From contig JAFXQK010000005.1 of NCBI GenBank assembly GCA_017527205.1, positions 65,180 through 129,179 on the forward strand: DNA of 64,000 nucleotides. The letters run 5' to 3'. The DNA is from Lachnospiraceae bacterium (GTDB lineage: Bacteria > Bacillota > Clostridia > Lachnospirales > Lachnospiraceae). The notes below the pieces were generated by a model. The model saw only the letters and a program-made list of their open reading frames with translations, did not search any database and was not told where the DNA came from. Below are positions 18,243-27,914 of the stretch, piece by piece. The first letter of the stretch is position 1, and every line of letters starts with the position of its first letter. The position numbers and the translations under genes were made by a program.

Positions 18243-19664
18243 TTGAAGATATTAAGAAAATTATTTGACATGGAAAAGGGCTTTTACAGCCGCGTGCTGG
18301 TGCTGGCACTTCCCATCGCCCTGCAAAGTCTGATCACGATCGGCGTTAACATGCTGGACAATGTCATGGTGGGAAGACTTGGTGAGACGGAGCTGTCGGC
18401 CGTGTCCCTGGCAAACCAATATATCAGCATTTACCATATCTTTTGCATGGGCCTTGGCATGGGCGCTTCCGTTTTGGTTTCGCGCTACTGGGGCATGCGT
18501 GAGAAAGAACCGGAAAAGGCAATGGCGGCGCTTCGCAAGACCATCTGCATTATGGTGCGGCTGACGGTCAGCCTGGCGGCGATTTTCGCGATCCTGACAT
18601 TCCTGATTCCCGAAAACATTATGAAGCTTTTCGTGAAGGCAGAGGAAGCTGGCATCATTAAAAATGGCATTACTTATTTGAACTATTCCATCATTACGTT
18701 TTTCTTCTTAGGATTATCCCTGACGAGCACGATTGTACTTCGCAGCGTGGGACAGGTACGAATGCCGCTGTATGTCTCCATCGGTGCGTTTTTCGTCAAT
18801 CTGGCGGCAAACTATGGATTGATTTTTGGACATTTTGGATTGCCGAAGATGGGCATTGCGGGTGCGGCGTTGGGAACGTTGATTGCCCGTGTTTATGAGA
18901 CGACCGTCATCTGCGGATATCTGTTCTTTATCGATAAAAAGATTGGTTTTAGATTAAAGCATTTGTTCTTAAAGACGGGTGACCTGATCGGAGAATATGT
19001 CCGCATCAGTATTCCCGTGCTGATCAGTGACAGTATTTTGGCTTTCGGTAACACGGCCGTTGCCATGGTCATCGGGCGACTGGGCGAGAGCTTTGTTGCG
19101 GCAAATTCCGTGACGGCGACAACGCAGCAGATGAGCTCCGTCATGATTCAGGGCGTTTGTCAGGCAGGTGCCATAGTGACCGGTCAGACGCTTGGACAGG
19201 GAGAAAAGGAAAAGGCACAGAGACAGGGCTACGGCTTCCTGGGCTTTGGCCTGGCGCTGGGACTGGTTTCCGCGGCCTTTATTATATTGATGAGCGGCCC
19301 CATCATTGCCTATTTCCAGCTCAGCGAAGGAACGGCAAACATGGCGATGAAGCTGATGGATGCCATTAGCTTGATTGTGGTATTCCAGGCAACCAACAGC
19401 ATTATGACAAAGGGCGTGCTTCGAGGAGGCGGCGATACGAAGATGCTCATGCTGGCGGACAACATCTTCCTTTGGGTGCTGTCGATTCCCTTGGGAATCC
19501 TTGCCGGATTTGTATGGCAGCTGTCCCCGTTCTGGATTTACATTTGTCTGAAGTCCGACCAGATTACCAAGGCCATCTGGTGCGTCATCAGACTGCACAG
19601 CGGAAAATGGATCAAGAAGATCAAAACAGGTAAGCTGGACACTAGCGCAGAGGGTGAGGCGTAA
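18243..19664 (+). CDS. MATE-family multidrug/cation exporter
   Basis: 473 residues with twelve hydrophobic segments in two six-helix halves, the normal MATE size. The N-terminal helix carries L-A-L-P-I-A-L-Q-S-L, and then N-M-L-D-N-V-M-V-G-R-L-G, a standard MATE signature. The second half repeats the pattern with I-P-V-L-I-S-D-S-I-L-A-F-G-N. It should export small organic molecules in exchange for Na+ or H+ across the cytoplasmic membrane. The start is TTG with AGGAG 9 bases upstream; the next ATG (27 bases on) lacks a ribosome site. Confidence 0.92.
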   Translation: MKILRKLFDMEKGFYSRVLVLALPIALQSLITIGVNMLDNVMVGRLGETELSAVSLANQYISIYHIFCMGLGMGASVLVSRYWGMREKEPEKAMAALRKTICIMVRLTVSLAAIFAILTFLIPENIMKLFVKAEEAGIIKNGITYLNYSIITFFFLGLSLTSTIVLRSVGQVRMPLYVSIGAFFVNLAANYGLIFGHFGLPKMGIAGAALGTLIARVYETTVICGYLFFIDKKIGFRLKHLFLKTGDLIGEYVRISIPVLISDSILAFGNTAVAMVIGRLGESFVAANSVTATTQQMSSVMIQGVCQAGAIVTGQTLGQGEKEKAQRQGYGFLGFGLALGLVSAAFIILMSGPIIAYFQLSEGTANMAMKLMDAISLIVVFQATNSIMTKGVLRGGGDTKMLMLADNIFLWVLSIPLGILAGFVWQLSPFWIYICLKSDQITKAIWCVIRLHSGKWIKKIKTGKLDTSAEGEA

Positions 19665-19831
19665 ATCCGTGGGAATAAGCAGCGAAAGCAAGCAGAGATC
19701 GTAGGCAGGATGAATAGGCGAAGAGTGGAGTTTAAGATATTTATTTATAGCTTTGGTAAAAGTTAGAGAAACTATGAAATGATAAAAGGATACATAAAGA
19801 TAGATTCTGAGAAAAAGAAATCGAGGAACGA

Positions 19832-20614
19832 ATGAATCAGAGGAATTATCAGAAGGAATTAGATACGATATTGGAAAAAATCAGGCAGGGTGGTACCGAA
19901 CAGGTTCCCACCCTGTTTTTGCACAGCTGCTGCGCACCGTGTTCGAGCTATTGCCTGGAATATTTGGCACCGTATTTTGCCATTACGGTCTTTTACTATA
20001 ACCCTAATATTTCTGCGAGCGAGGAGTATCAGCATCGCGTGCGGGAGCAAAAGCGCCTGATCGAACTCTATAATCAGGAGAAAAAGGGCCATCCGATCAA
20101 GGTCATCGAGGGGGATTGGAGACCGGCAGATTTTTATGAGGCCGTGAAGGGCTATGAGGCCTGCCCGGAGGGAGGCGAGAGATGCTTTCGCTGCTACGAG
20201 CTGCGGCTTCGCGAGACGGCGCTGCAGGCGAAGAAGCGTGGCATGGACTATTTCGGGACGACCCTGACCATCAGCCCCTTAAAAAATGCCCAGAAATTAA
20301 ACGAAATTGGAGAGCGCCTGGAGGCCGAGATTGGTCAAAGCAAAATAATAACTGAGTCTGAAGCATTGGACGTGATTCCGGAAACAATGGGAAAGCGAGC
20401 CAGTAACGAAGAGGGAACGAGGAGGCAAGCCGGCAACGCAGAAACGAGGATTGGCAAACCAATTTGGCTCCCCTCAGACTTTAAGAAAAAGGGTGGGTAT
20501 CAGCGCTCCATTGAATTATCTAAGGTATATGACTTATATCGCCAGGACTTCTGTGGCTGTAGCTTCTCCAAGGCAGAGCGTGAGATGAGCTTAAAGCAGA
20601 CGAAGGAATCATAA
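19832..20614 (+). CDS. queH: Epoxyqueuosine reductase QueH
   Basis: 260 residues. It catalyses the last step of queuosine synthesis in tRNA, the non-homologous alternative to QueG. The cysteine pairs of the family are present: C-C-A-P-C at residues 33-37, C-F-R-C-Y-E-L-R-L in the middle and D-F-C-G-C near the end, with T-T-L-T-I-S-P-x-K-N between them. About 30 residues of low-complexity, strongly charged sequence (around residues 170-205, before W-L-P-S-D-F) appear inserted relative to the compact family form. No other queuosine gene is nearby. Confidence 0.92.
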   Translation: MNQRNYQKELDTILEKIRQGGTEQVPTLFLHSCCAPCSSYCLEYLAPYFAITVFYYNPNISASEEYQHRVREQKRLIELYNQEKKGHPIKVIEGDWRPADFYEAVKGYEACPEGGERCFRCYELRLRETALQAKKRGMDYFGTTLTISPLKNAQKLNEIGERLEAEIGQSKIITESEALDVIPETMGKRASNEEGTRRQAGNAETRIGKPIWLPSDFKKKGGYQRSIELSKVYDLYRQDFCGCSFSKAEREMSLKQTKES

Positions 20615-20736
20615 GAGATAAAATAAGGGAGATTAAGCAAGTCATAAAACAAATCATTGCTGAAAAATAATGAGTAGTGGATTCATCCAAAATAAGATAT
20701 AGTTAAATTATCTTCTTCATATTTGGAGGAATTAGC

Positions 20737-21636
20737 ATGAAGGTATTGTGTTTTGGATCGCTGAATATCGACTATGTATACAAGGTGAATCATGTCGTTC
20801 GTCCTGGTGAGACGGAAAAAAGCGAGGAAGTAAGCGTAAACTGTGGGGGGAAGGGACTCAACCAGTCTGTTGCGCTTGCAAGGGCGGGAATGGCCGTATC
20901 GCATGCCGGCATGGTCGGCAAGGACGGAAAATTATTACTGGATCAGTGCGCTGAGAATGGAATTGGAACCCAGTATCTACGTATGATCGAGGGACGTTGT
21001 GGGCATACCATCATACAGGTGGATAACGAGGGAAATAATTCCATACTGCTTTATGGCGGAGCAAATCAATGCATGACCAGAGATTTCATTGATGAGGTTT
21101 TGGGAGGATTTGAAAAGAATGACGTGATCCTTCTTCAGAATGAAATCAATTTGCTACATGTCATTATTGACAAAGCTTACGCTAAGGGAATGCAGATTTA
21201 CTTAAATCCGTCACCGTATAACGAAGCATTGGAGAAATGTGATCTTAGAAAGGTCTCCTGTTTTCTTTTGAATGAAATCGAGGGAGAGCAGATGACTGGT
21301 GAAACGGCGCCCGAGAAAATCTTGGCAGCAATGCATGAACGGTATCCGTCGGCAGACATCGTTCTGACGCTTGGCAAGGATGGTTCCCTTTATTTGGACG
21401 AGCATGGTATGGTGCGACAGGAAGCTTTCCCTGTGAAGGCTGTGGATACAACCGCAGCAGGAGATACGTTTACGGGATATTTTTTGTATGCCCGGTCAAC
21501 AGGTATGACGGCGAAGAACGGACTCGAACTGGCATCTAAGGCGGCGGCCTTGGCAGTCACGCGCCCTGGAGCCATGGATTCCATACCGGCGATGGAAGAA
21601 GTTATATGTCATTCTTGGGAGGAGGACGCATTATGA
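20737..21636 (+). CDS. PfkB/ribokinase-family sugar kinase
   Basis: 299 residues. The N-terminal signature G-S-L-N-I-D and G-G-K-G-L-N-Q-S binds the sugar. D-T-T-A-A-G-D-T-F at residues 237-245 is the family's anion hole, with catalytic Asp243. It resembles ribokinases most, but the substrate cannot be read from sequence. The last four bases overlap the start of the GH78 gene (ATGA), and that gene's ribosome site lies inside this one, so the two are translationally coupled. That suggests the kinase acts on a sugar or nucleoside connected with glycan breakdown by its partner. Confidence 0.88.
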   Translation: MKVLCFGSLNIDYVYKVNHVVRPGETEKSEEVSVNCGGKGLNQSVALARAGMAVSHAGMVGKDGKLLLDQCAENGIGTQYLRMIEGRCGHTIIQVDNEGNNSILLYGGANQCMTRDFIDEVLGGFEKNDVILLQNEINLLHVIIDKAYAKGMQIYLNPSPYNEALEKCDLRKVSCFLLNEIEGEQMTGETAPEKILAAMHERYPSADIVLTLGKDGSLYLDEHGMVRQEAFPVKAVDTTAAGDTFTGYFLYARSTGMTAKNGLELASKAAALAVTRPGAMDSIPAMEEVICHSWEEDAL

Positions 21637-23804
21637 TCATTCAACACGCTTCATGGATTCGGATGAAAAATGCAGCATCCACAGTTGTACCAGTGTTTCG
21701 AAAGACCTTTTCATGTATTCGTCCCGTTCGAAAGGCCGTGCTGGAAGTGACCTGCGCGGGCGTCTACGAAGCTACGATAAATGGCGGACGCGTGGGAGAG
21801 TTTATCCTGGCACCAGGCTGGACGGAATACTCCAAAAGATTACAGGTTCAAAGCTATGACATAACGGAGCGGCTATTGGAGGACAATGTTCTTGACGTTT
21901 GCGTTGGTAATGGCTGGTTCCGCAGAACGAACGCTCCCTGGACGGGAACAAGCAATCCGGATGAATTTTTGCCTGCAATGCTGATCGCGGCGATGCACCT
22001 CGAGTATGCGGATGGCAGCGAGGAAGTCCTTTTGACGGATGAAACCTGGCAGGTATCGGAAAGTGAAATTACCTTGAGCGGCATCTTCCCCGGCGAAGAC
22101 GTGGATGCAACAAAGCAGCGCAGCTTCGAGGCAGCGGAGGTGACGGAATATCCGAAACAGATTTTGATTCCACAAGAAGGCCCGGAGGTGCGGGAACAAG
22201 AAGTGATCTATCCCAGAAAATCCTTCCGGACGCCTAAAAACGAGTGGGTGATTGATTTCGGACAAAATCTGACGGGCTATATGTTCTTTGAGATGGATGC
22301 GCGGGCAGGGGAAAGGCTGAGCCTGTCAACGGCGGAGGTTTTGGACCGGGACGGCAATTTCTATACGGGCAATTACCGTTCTGCCAGGAGCCAGCTGCAT
22401 TATGTCTGTAGGGAAGGACACCAAAGCTATAAGCCCAAGCTGACGTTTTTTGGCTTCCGGTATCTGCGAATTGATGAGGCACCGGAAGGGTTTTCCGCAG
22501 ATCAGATACATGCGATTGTGCTTCATTCCGAGATGACCAGGACGGGATGGCTTGAGAGCAGTGATCCGATGCTAAACCAGCTATTCAGCAACATTTTGTG
22601 GAGCCAGAAGGGAAATTATCTCGACATTCCAACGGATTGTCCGCAGCGAGACGAGAGATATGGCTGGACGGGGGATGGACAGATCTTCTGCCGTGCAGGA
22701 ACCTATCAGTATGACGTAAGGCAGTTTTTCAAAAAATGGCTGGCTGACATGCGGGCGGCGCAGCATGATGACGGCTGGGTTCCGGAAGTGATTCCGAGCT
22801 TGACCGCCTACAAGCCGGGAGGAGCAGGGTGGTCTGATGCGGTTACGATCATTCCATGGCAGCTCTATGAGACCTACGGCGACATCTCTTTTCTTTCTGA
22901 AATGTACGATGCCATGAAAAAGTGGCTTGCCTATATTCCGACGGTTTCCACGACGCCAGATCTTTTTACGGGCTGCTGGACCTATGGTGACTGGCTGGCT
23001 TTGGATTGGCCAGAGGGGTATGTCCCTGCAAACATCGAGGTCTCCAAGCGGGGATACAGCGATGACGACCTGGTATGCAGTGCCTTTTATGCGAACTCGG
23101 TGAGCATTGTCATCAAGGTTGGCAAAATTCTGGGTCAGGACGTAAATGAATATAAGGAGCTCCGCGAGCGGATCAAGGAAGCCTATTGGAAGAGGTTTGG
23201 AGAGAGGCTAAATACGCAGACGGAGAAGGTACTGACGCTCCATTTCGGATTAGCCAAGGATCCCCAGCTTCTTGCAGATGCACTGGCAAAGCAGGTGAAG
23301 GACTGCGGAATGAAGCTTCAGACGGGTCTTGTCGGAACACCGTACCTGCTGCATGAACTGAGCCGCTATGGACACGTAGACGTTGCGTGGTCGCTGCTTC
23401 TTCGCAAGGAATATCCCGGATGGCTGTATTCCGTTTCGAAGGGAGCCACTACGGTTTGGGAGCATTGGGACGGCATTAAGCCAGACGGGACGTTCTGGGA
23501 TGATGACATGAATTCCTATAATCATTATGCCTATGCCTCCGTTGCCGATTGGGTATTTGGCGTGGCCTGTGGCATCAAGCCATTGGCACCCGGATTTGCG
23601 AGGGTTCGCATCAACCCGCACCCGGATGAAAGGCTTGGCAGCTTAAACGCCGTGCTTGACACCGTGCATGGAAGAATCCGTTCCAGTTGGAAATACGTGG
23701 AAAATGGCATTCGCTATGAAATTGAAGTACCCGTTGAAGCAGAGATTGTCGTTGGCGGAGTATCCAAAATTGTTGGAAAAGGGAGATATGTTTTCGGCGA
23801 ATAA
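21633..23804 (+). CDS. GH78 alpha-L-rhamnosidase
   Basis: 723 residues. It releases terminal rhamnose from plant glycosides or bacterial polysaccharides. N-terminal beta-sandwich domains are followed by the (alpha/alpha)6 catalytic domain with D-C-P-Q-R-D-E-R-Y-G-W-T-G-D from residue 335, the hallmark of GH78, then Q-H-D-D-G-W-V-P-E and W-E-H-W-D. There is no signal peptide, so it is intracellular. I chose the ATG that overlaps the kinase stop because GGGAGGAGG lies 8 bases upstream. Confidence 0.92.
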   Translation: MIIQHASWIRMKNAASTVVPVFRKTFSCIRPVRKAVLEVTCAGVYEATINGGRVGEFILAPGWTEYSKRLQVQSYDITERLLEDNVLDVCVGNGWFRRTNAPWTGTSNPDEFLPAMLIAAMHLEYADGSEEVLLTDETWQVSESEITLSGIFPGEDVDATKQRSFEAAEVTEYPKQILIPQEGPEVREQEVIYPRKSFRTPKNEWVIDFGQNLTGYMFFEMDARAGERLSLSTAEVLDRDGNFYTGNYRSARSQLHYVCREGHQSYKPKLTFFGFRYLRIDEAPEGFSADQIHAIVLHSEMTRTGWLESSDPMLNQLFSNILWSQKGNYLDIPTDCPQRDERYGWTGDGQIFCRAGTYQYDVRQFFKKWLADMRAAQHDDGWVPEVIPSLTAYKPGGAGWSDAVTIIPWQLYETYGDISFLSEMYDAMKKWLAYIPTVSTTPDLFTGCWTYGDWLALDWPEGYVPANIEVSKRGYSDDDLVCSAFYANSVSIVIKVGKILGQDVNEYKELRERIKEAYWKRFGERLNTQTEKVLTLHFGLAKDPQLLADALAKQVKDCGMKLQTGLVGTPYLLHELSRYGHVDVAWSLLLRKEYPGWLYSVSKGATTVWEHWDGIKPDGTFWDDDMNSYNHYAYASVADWVFGVACGIKPLAPGFARVRINPHPDERLGSLNAVLDTVHGRIRSSWKYVENGIRYEIEVPVEAEIVVGGVSKIVGKGRYVFGE

Positions 23805-23893
23805 GCTATATGATTTGGTATGGAGATGGTGTATCATTGTAGGGTACTGCAATCCGATGAGAAAATGTAAGGAATGGTAAAAGGAGAACTACA

Positions 23894-24385
23894 ATGAAAA
23901 AGAAAGTAATTTGCAAAATCATACTGGCACTTGCATCGGCATCCCTTTTGATGACGATGCTGGGTGGATGCGGCGAGAAAAAGCAGACGGAGGAATCCGA
24001 TCCTGTTTTGATCTCGGAACAGATCAGCTCCGTAGCTTCAACGGAGAGCCCTGAGGCAGAGAATGGATCAGAGAAAGAGGCAGAGAAGCAGGAAAAGCTT
24101 ACGGATGATCAGGTGCTCGCAGCAATCCAGAACTATTGTTATGCCGGAAATCCTGAGTTAGAGGATATTGTCAACGCAGGAGAAACCCCCGTCTACTGGG
24201 AGGTTGCTTCCAGCAGCGAGACGGAAATCGTGGTTTTGTTTCGGTCATACACGGGTGCATTGATTCGTTATTATGTTGATCCGACCTCAGGTGAGACCTA
24301 TGTCACGGAATTTGTTTCAGGCGTAATGACGGAGGAACAAAAAACGGACGAAACCCTTAACGTAAGGGATTATCTGGAGCGCTAA
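23894..24385 (+). CDS. Small lipoprotein of unknown function
   Basis: 163 residues. Residues 1-27 are a lipoprotein signal ending in L-G-G-C. A Glu/Ser-rich linker of about 45 residues is followed by a compact 85-residue domain rich in beta-strand residues, with a V-Y-W-E-V-A-S strand and a Y-Y-V-D-P-T-S-G-E-T-Y hairpin typical of small peptidase-propeptide (PepSY-like) folds. That fold is a guess. It is exposed on the outer membrane face, has ribosome site AAGGAG, and a terminator follows. Confidence 0.75.
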   Translation: MKKKVICKIILALASASLLMTMLGGCGEKKQTEESDPVLISEQISSVASTESPEAENGSEKEAEKQEKLTDDQVLAAIQNYCYAGNPELEDIVNAGETPVYWEVASSSETEIVVLFRSYTGALIRYYVDPTSGETYVTEFVSGVMTEEQKTDETLNVRDYLER

Positions 24386-24436
24386 AGAGGAAAACGTGTT
24401 ACTCTGGAGCAGCTTATCAACAGGAACGTGAACGGA

Positions 24437-24470
24437 AAGCGGGCCCTGCCGTCAGGGCTCGCTTTTGTTT
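24437..24470 (+). terminator. Intrinsic terminator
   Basis: A 13-base-pair stem with one G-U pair (24437-24449 with 24453-24465), short loop, then a T-rich tail. Confidence 0.85.
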
Positions 24471-24605
24471 TCGCAAATCTTGAAGGAATGGGTATTCTTT
24501 TGAGGAGGAACAATCAATTTCTAGTGAGACAAAGAGGCACAAGGTATGATAAAATAAGCGTGTAAGGAATCAGCAAAAACAACACAGGCATGGAGGGAAA
24601 CAAGC

Positions 24606-27600
24606 ATGGAGGGTACAAGCAAGAAAGGTACGTTGTGGGATACGGGCCTTAGTATGGAAGAGAGGCTGGACTGGCTGATAGGGGAGCTGACAATGGATGA
24701 GAAGCTGCACATGCTGTCGTCTGGCTCTGCGGGCGTGGAGCGCCTTGGCGTTCCGACATGTTATTTGGGTGGCGAGGCCGCGCATGGCGTGGAGGCGCGA
24801 AATGATCAAAATGGCATTGGAGCGCCTGATCTTACGACCTCCTTTCCGCAGCCCATCGGCATGAGTGCTTCTTGGGATCAAGAGGCCATTGAGGCAGCAG
24901 GTGAGGTTGTTGGTAAGGAAGCCAGAATTGCCTATTACAGACACCCGCGCGGTGGCATCTCCAGATGGGCGCCTACGGTAGACCTGCTCAGAGACCCTAG
25001 ATGGGGCCGAAATGAAGAGGCTTACGGAGAGGATCCCGTTCAGGTCGGGGCCATGGCGTCAGCCTATGTTCGCGGCATCCAGAAAAAGGTAGACGGCCAT
25101 ATGATGTGTGCCGCAACCCTCAAGCACTTTTATGCTAATAATACGGAAATCGGTCGCGGCTGGAAAAACGCATCCGTGAACCCCAGAAACAAATATGAAT
25201 TTTACCTGGAGCCCTTTCGGCGCTGTATCGAGGATGGCGGCGTTGAGGGTGTCATGACGGCATACAACCGCATCAACGGCGTGCAAGGACTATTTAACAC
25301 GGAGGTAAACTACCTTCTTAAGGACGAATTTGGACTTGGACATGCAGTTTCAGACGGAGGCGCCATGGAGCTCTCCGCGATGTTTAGCCATGCTACTGCC
25401 ATGGATGCGGAGACCGTGGCGCGAACGATCAAGGCGGGAGTGGATGGCATTAGCGGAAGGCCTGACGCCGTGTATGCCGGTGCGAAGGAGGCCTATGAAT
25501 TGGGACTCCTCACGGAAGCTGACGTGGATCAGGCAATCAGAAACATTTATCGAACCAAGATGAGGCTCGGACTTTTTGATGAGGATACCTGGAAGGATCG
25601 TCTGGGAGAGCTTTGCAGCGAAGAGGCACGTCAAATCTGCAAAACGCTGACGGATAAGTCCTTAGTATTGCTGAAAAATGATGGTGTCCTGCCCCTGACG
25701 ATGGAAGCAGCCAGGGATGCCGTTTTGATCGGGCCGGCATGCGATAAATGGTATATGGACTGGTACGGTGGCGCGGCACCGGAGCATGTTTCGTTGCTTG
25801 ACGGAATCAACAGGAATGCCGCAGATGGCGGTCAAAAGGAAATACCATATTTCGATGGATGTGACCGCATTTGCCTAAAGTGCGGTGAAAAATATTTGGC
25901 GGCAGATGCGGACGGAAGGTATCGGCTGTCAGACGAGCCTGAGATATTTGTGCTGGAGGATTGGGGCGAGGGATCCTACACCTTTAGAAGTGAGAAAACG
26001 GGGCTGTACGTGCTTACGAATCTTGCGGACGACGTCATCGAAGGAGCGAAGCTGGCCAGGGGAGGCGCAAGCAACGCAGGAGAAAATGCAAGCAATGCAG
26101 GAGAAAATGCAAGCAACGCAGGAGAAGAAAGCATAACCGGAGATGGGGAAAGATTAGCTGGAGAAGCTGCAGCACCGGTAAGAATGACGGGTAAGGTCTG
26201 CGTTGGAAAGGATAAAATCTTCAGTTGGTTTGACCTTGAGGTCTTCCGTATGAACCGCGAGGGAAAAGGCTTAAAGGATGGCGAATGCGAACTGCAGGAT
26301 CGCTTTGGAAATCCGCTGTTTTTGGATCGGGACGGATTTGTTGTGACCGCACGGGAGGCATACGGCATACTTACGCCGCTTTCCTTTACGATACAGGTGA
26401 TTAGAGATGGCATGCAGGAAGCAAGAGAGGCTGCTGCAAAGGCAGGCACGGTGCTCTTGGCGCTGGGACACAATCCCATGGTCAATGCGAAGGAGGAGAT
26501 CGACCGTGCGGCCATCGCATTCATTCCTTATCAGCAACGGCTGTTTGAGGAGATGCGAAAGGTGAATCCGAATGTCATCGTTGTCCTGATGAGCGATTAT
26601 CCGTTTTCCATCGGCGCGCTTCATGAAAAGGCAAGAGCGATTCTTTGGTCAGCCACGGGCTCTCAGTGTATGGGACAGTCGCTGGCGGATGCGCTGATCG
26701 GCAAAACCTCTCCTGCGGGAAGACTGACCCAGACCTGGTATGCATCGGATGAAGATCTGCCTGACATCGATGATTATGATATCATTGGCAAGGGGAGAAC
26801 CTATCAGTATTTTGCAGGAGAGGCGCTCTATCCCTTTGGCTATGGATTGACCTATACAAGCTTCCGATATGATAACCTAAAACTGTTGCTTATGCACGAT
26901 ATGAAACAAGTCGATGCGCAGGGCAACGCGTGTGGAGATGCGAAAACCAATCCTCCTGCGGAAATGCTTGAAAAGAACGCATTGTGTGATGGTAAAGGCC
27001 GGAAGGTGTTTGGTCAGCCAAATGGCGTGTATGATCTGATTCGAAAGGACGACAGGGCGATCAAGGTAGAGCTGACCGTGACCAATACGGGAGATCACTC
27101 TTCGGATGAGGTGGTGCAGGTCTATGCGAAGGCTCCGAAGGGGAACGCTTCAAAGGAAAATGCGAAGAGGCCCATCAAGCGACTGATTGGTTTTGAAAGG
27201 CTCGAGAATATTGCTCCCGGAGAGAAACGCAAGGCGGAGCTGACCATTCCCATCAGGGAGCTGGCATTCTATGACATGGGCAGGGAGGCACTTGTCGTGG
27301 AAGGTGGAGACTATGAAATCATGGTGGCACCATCAAGCCAAGGCGGTGGAGTCGCCCAAACCATTTCGATCGAGGGCGAGACCAGCGCGACGCTTGATCT
27401 TTCGAAGCGTATCAAGGCGGATCATTACGAGGAAACCTGCGGAAGTCAGATCGTGGAGGGCTTGTATGGCTTTAGCGCGCTGATGGCAGCAGGGCCGAAT
27501 GCCTACGAGCCGAGCAAAGAAGGATGCTTTAGCGTGAGCTATGCCAATAGTAAGCTTCCTGAAAATGCGACGAGCCTTAGAATTCATGGCGTTGCGCGCG

Positions 27601-27878
27601 AGGAAGCCACAATTCGCGTTTTCGTGGATGACTGCAAGGTCGGGGAGCTTACGTTGAATACGCGGGAGTATGAGACGAGGCCATCTCAGGCAAGAAATCA
27701 CATGCCAAGGGCCGTGGAGGACGAAAGAATGCGTAAATGCTCCTTCCCATTTCTTTGGGCAGACGTCAAAATTCCCCTTGACCTAAGTGGGCTGAAAGAC
27801 TTATCCTTAAGCTATGGTCACACACTTCGAATCGAAGTGGCTGGTCCGTTGAAATTTGATTGGTTTATGATGCGTTAG
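24606..27878 (+). CDS. GH3-family glycosidase (beta-glucosidase/xylosidase type)
   Basis: 1090 residues, no signal peptide, so cytoplasmic. The N-terminal TIM-barrel-type domain contains K-H-F at the substrate site and V-S-D-G-G with Asp250 at the nucleophile position. The C-terminal sandwich domain and a fibronectin-III-like tail (E-V-V-Q-V-Y) are present. Between the halves lies an insertion (residues about 420-560) with a beta-trefoil-like stretch and a 7-residue triple repeat. A further 180 residues follow the usual end. Specificity is not readable. Together with the GH78 upstream it suggests breakdown of imported plant glycosides. Confidence 0.9.
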   Translation: MEGTSKKGTLWDTGLSMEERLDWLIGELTMDEKLHMLSSGSAGVERLGVPTCYLGGEAAHGVEARNDQNGIGAPDLTTSFPQPIGMSASWDQEAIEAAGEVVGKEARIAYYRHPRGGISRWAPTVDLLRDPRWGRNEEAYGEDPVQVGAMASAYVRGIQKKVDGHMMCAATLKHFYANNTEIGRGWKNASVNPRNKYEFYLEPFRRCIEDGGVEGVMTAYNRINGVQGLFNTEVNYLLKDEFGLGHAVSDGGAMELSAMFSHATAMDAETVARTIKAGVDGISGRPDAVYAGAKEAYELGLLTEADVDQAIRNIYRTKMRLGLFDEDTWKDRLGELCSEEARQICKTLTDKSLVLLKNDGVLPLTMEAARDAVLIGPACDKWYMDWYGGAAPEHVSLLDGINRNAADGGQKEIPYFDGCDRICLKCGEKYLAADADGRYRLSDEPEIFVLEDWGEGSYTFRSEKTGLYVLTNLADDVIEGAKLARGGASNAGENASNAGENASNAGEESITGDGERLAGEAAAPVRMTGKVCVGKDKIFSWFDLEVFRMNREGKGLKDGECELQDRFGNPLFLDRDGFVVTAREAYGILTPLSFTIQVIRDGMQEAREAAAKAGTVLLALGHNPMVNAKEEIDRAAIAFIPYQQRLFEEMRKVNPNVIVVLMSDYPFSIGALHEKARAILWSATGSQCMGQSLADALIGKTSPAGRLTQTWYASDEDLPDIDDYDIIGKGRTYQYFAGEALYPFGYGLTYTSFRYDNLKLLLMHDMKQVDAQGNACGDAKTNPPAEMLEKNALCDGKGRKVFGQPNGVYDLIRKDDRAIKVELTVTNTGDHSSDEVVQVYAKAPKGNASKENAKRPIKRLIGFERLENIAPGEKRKAELTIPIRELAFYDMGREALVVEGGDYEIMVAPSSQGGGVAQTISIEGETSATLDLSKRIKADHYEETCGSQIVEGLYGFSALMAAGPNAYEPSKEGCFSVSYANSKLPENATSLRIHGVAREEATIRVFVDDCKVGELTLNTREYETRPSQARNHMPRAVEDERMRKCSFPFLWADVKIPLDLSGLKDLSLSYGHTLRIEVAGPLKFDWFMMR
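26067..26129 (+). repeat. Three 21-base in-frame repeats inside the GH3 gene
   Basis: Three tandem copies encode A-S-N-A-G-E-N, the last ending E instead of N. They lie in a low-complexity linker of the inserted domain, so the copy number may vary between strains. Confidence 0.9.
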
Positions 27879-27914
27879 GCGATAGGATCAATGGCATGCT
27901 AGGAGGTTTTGGCG

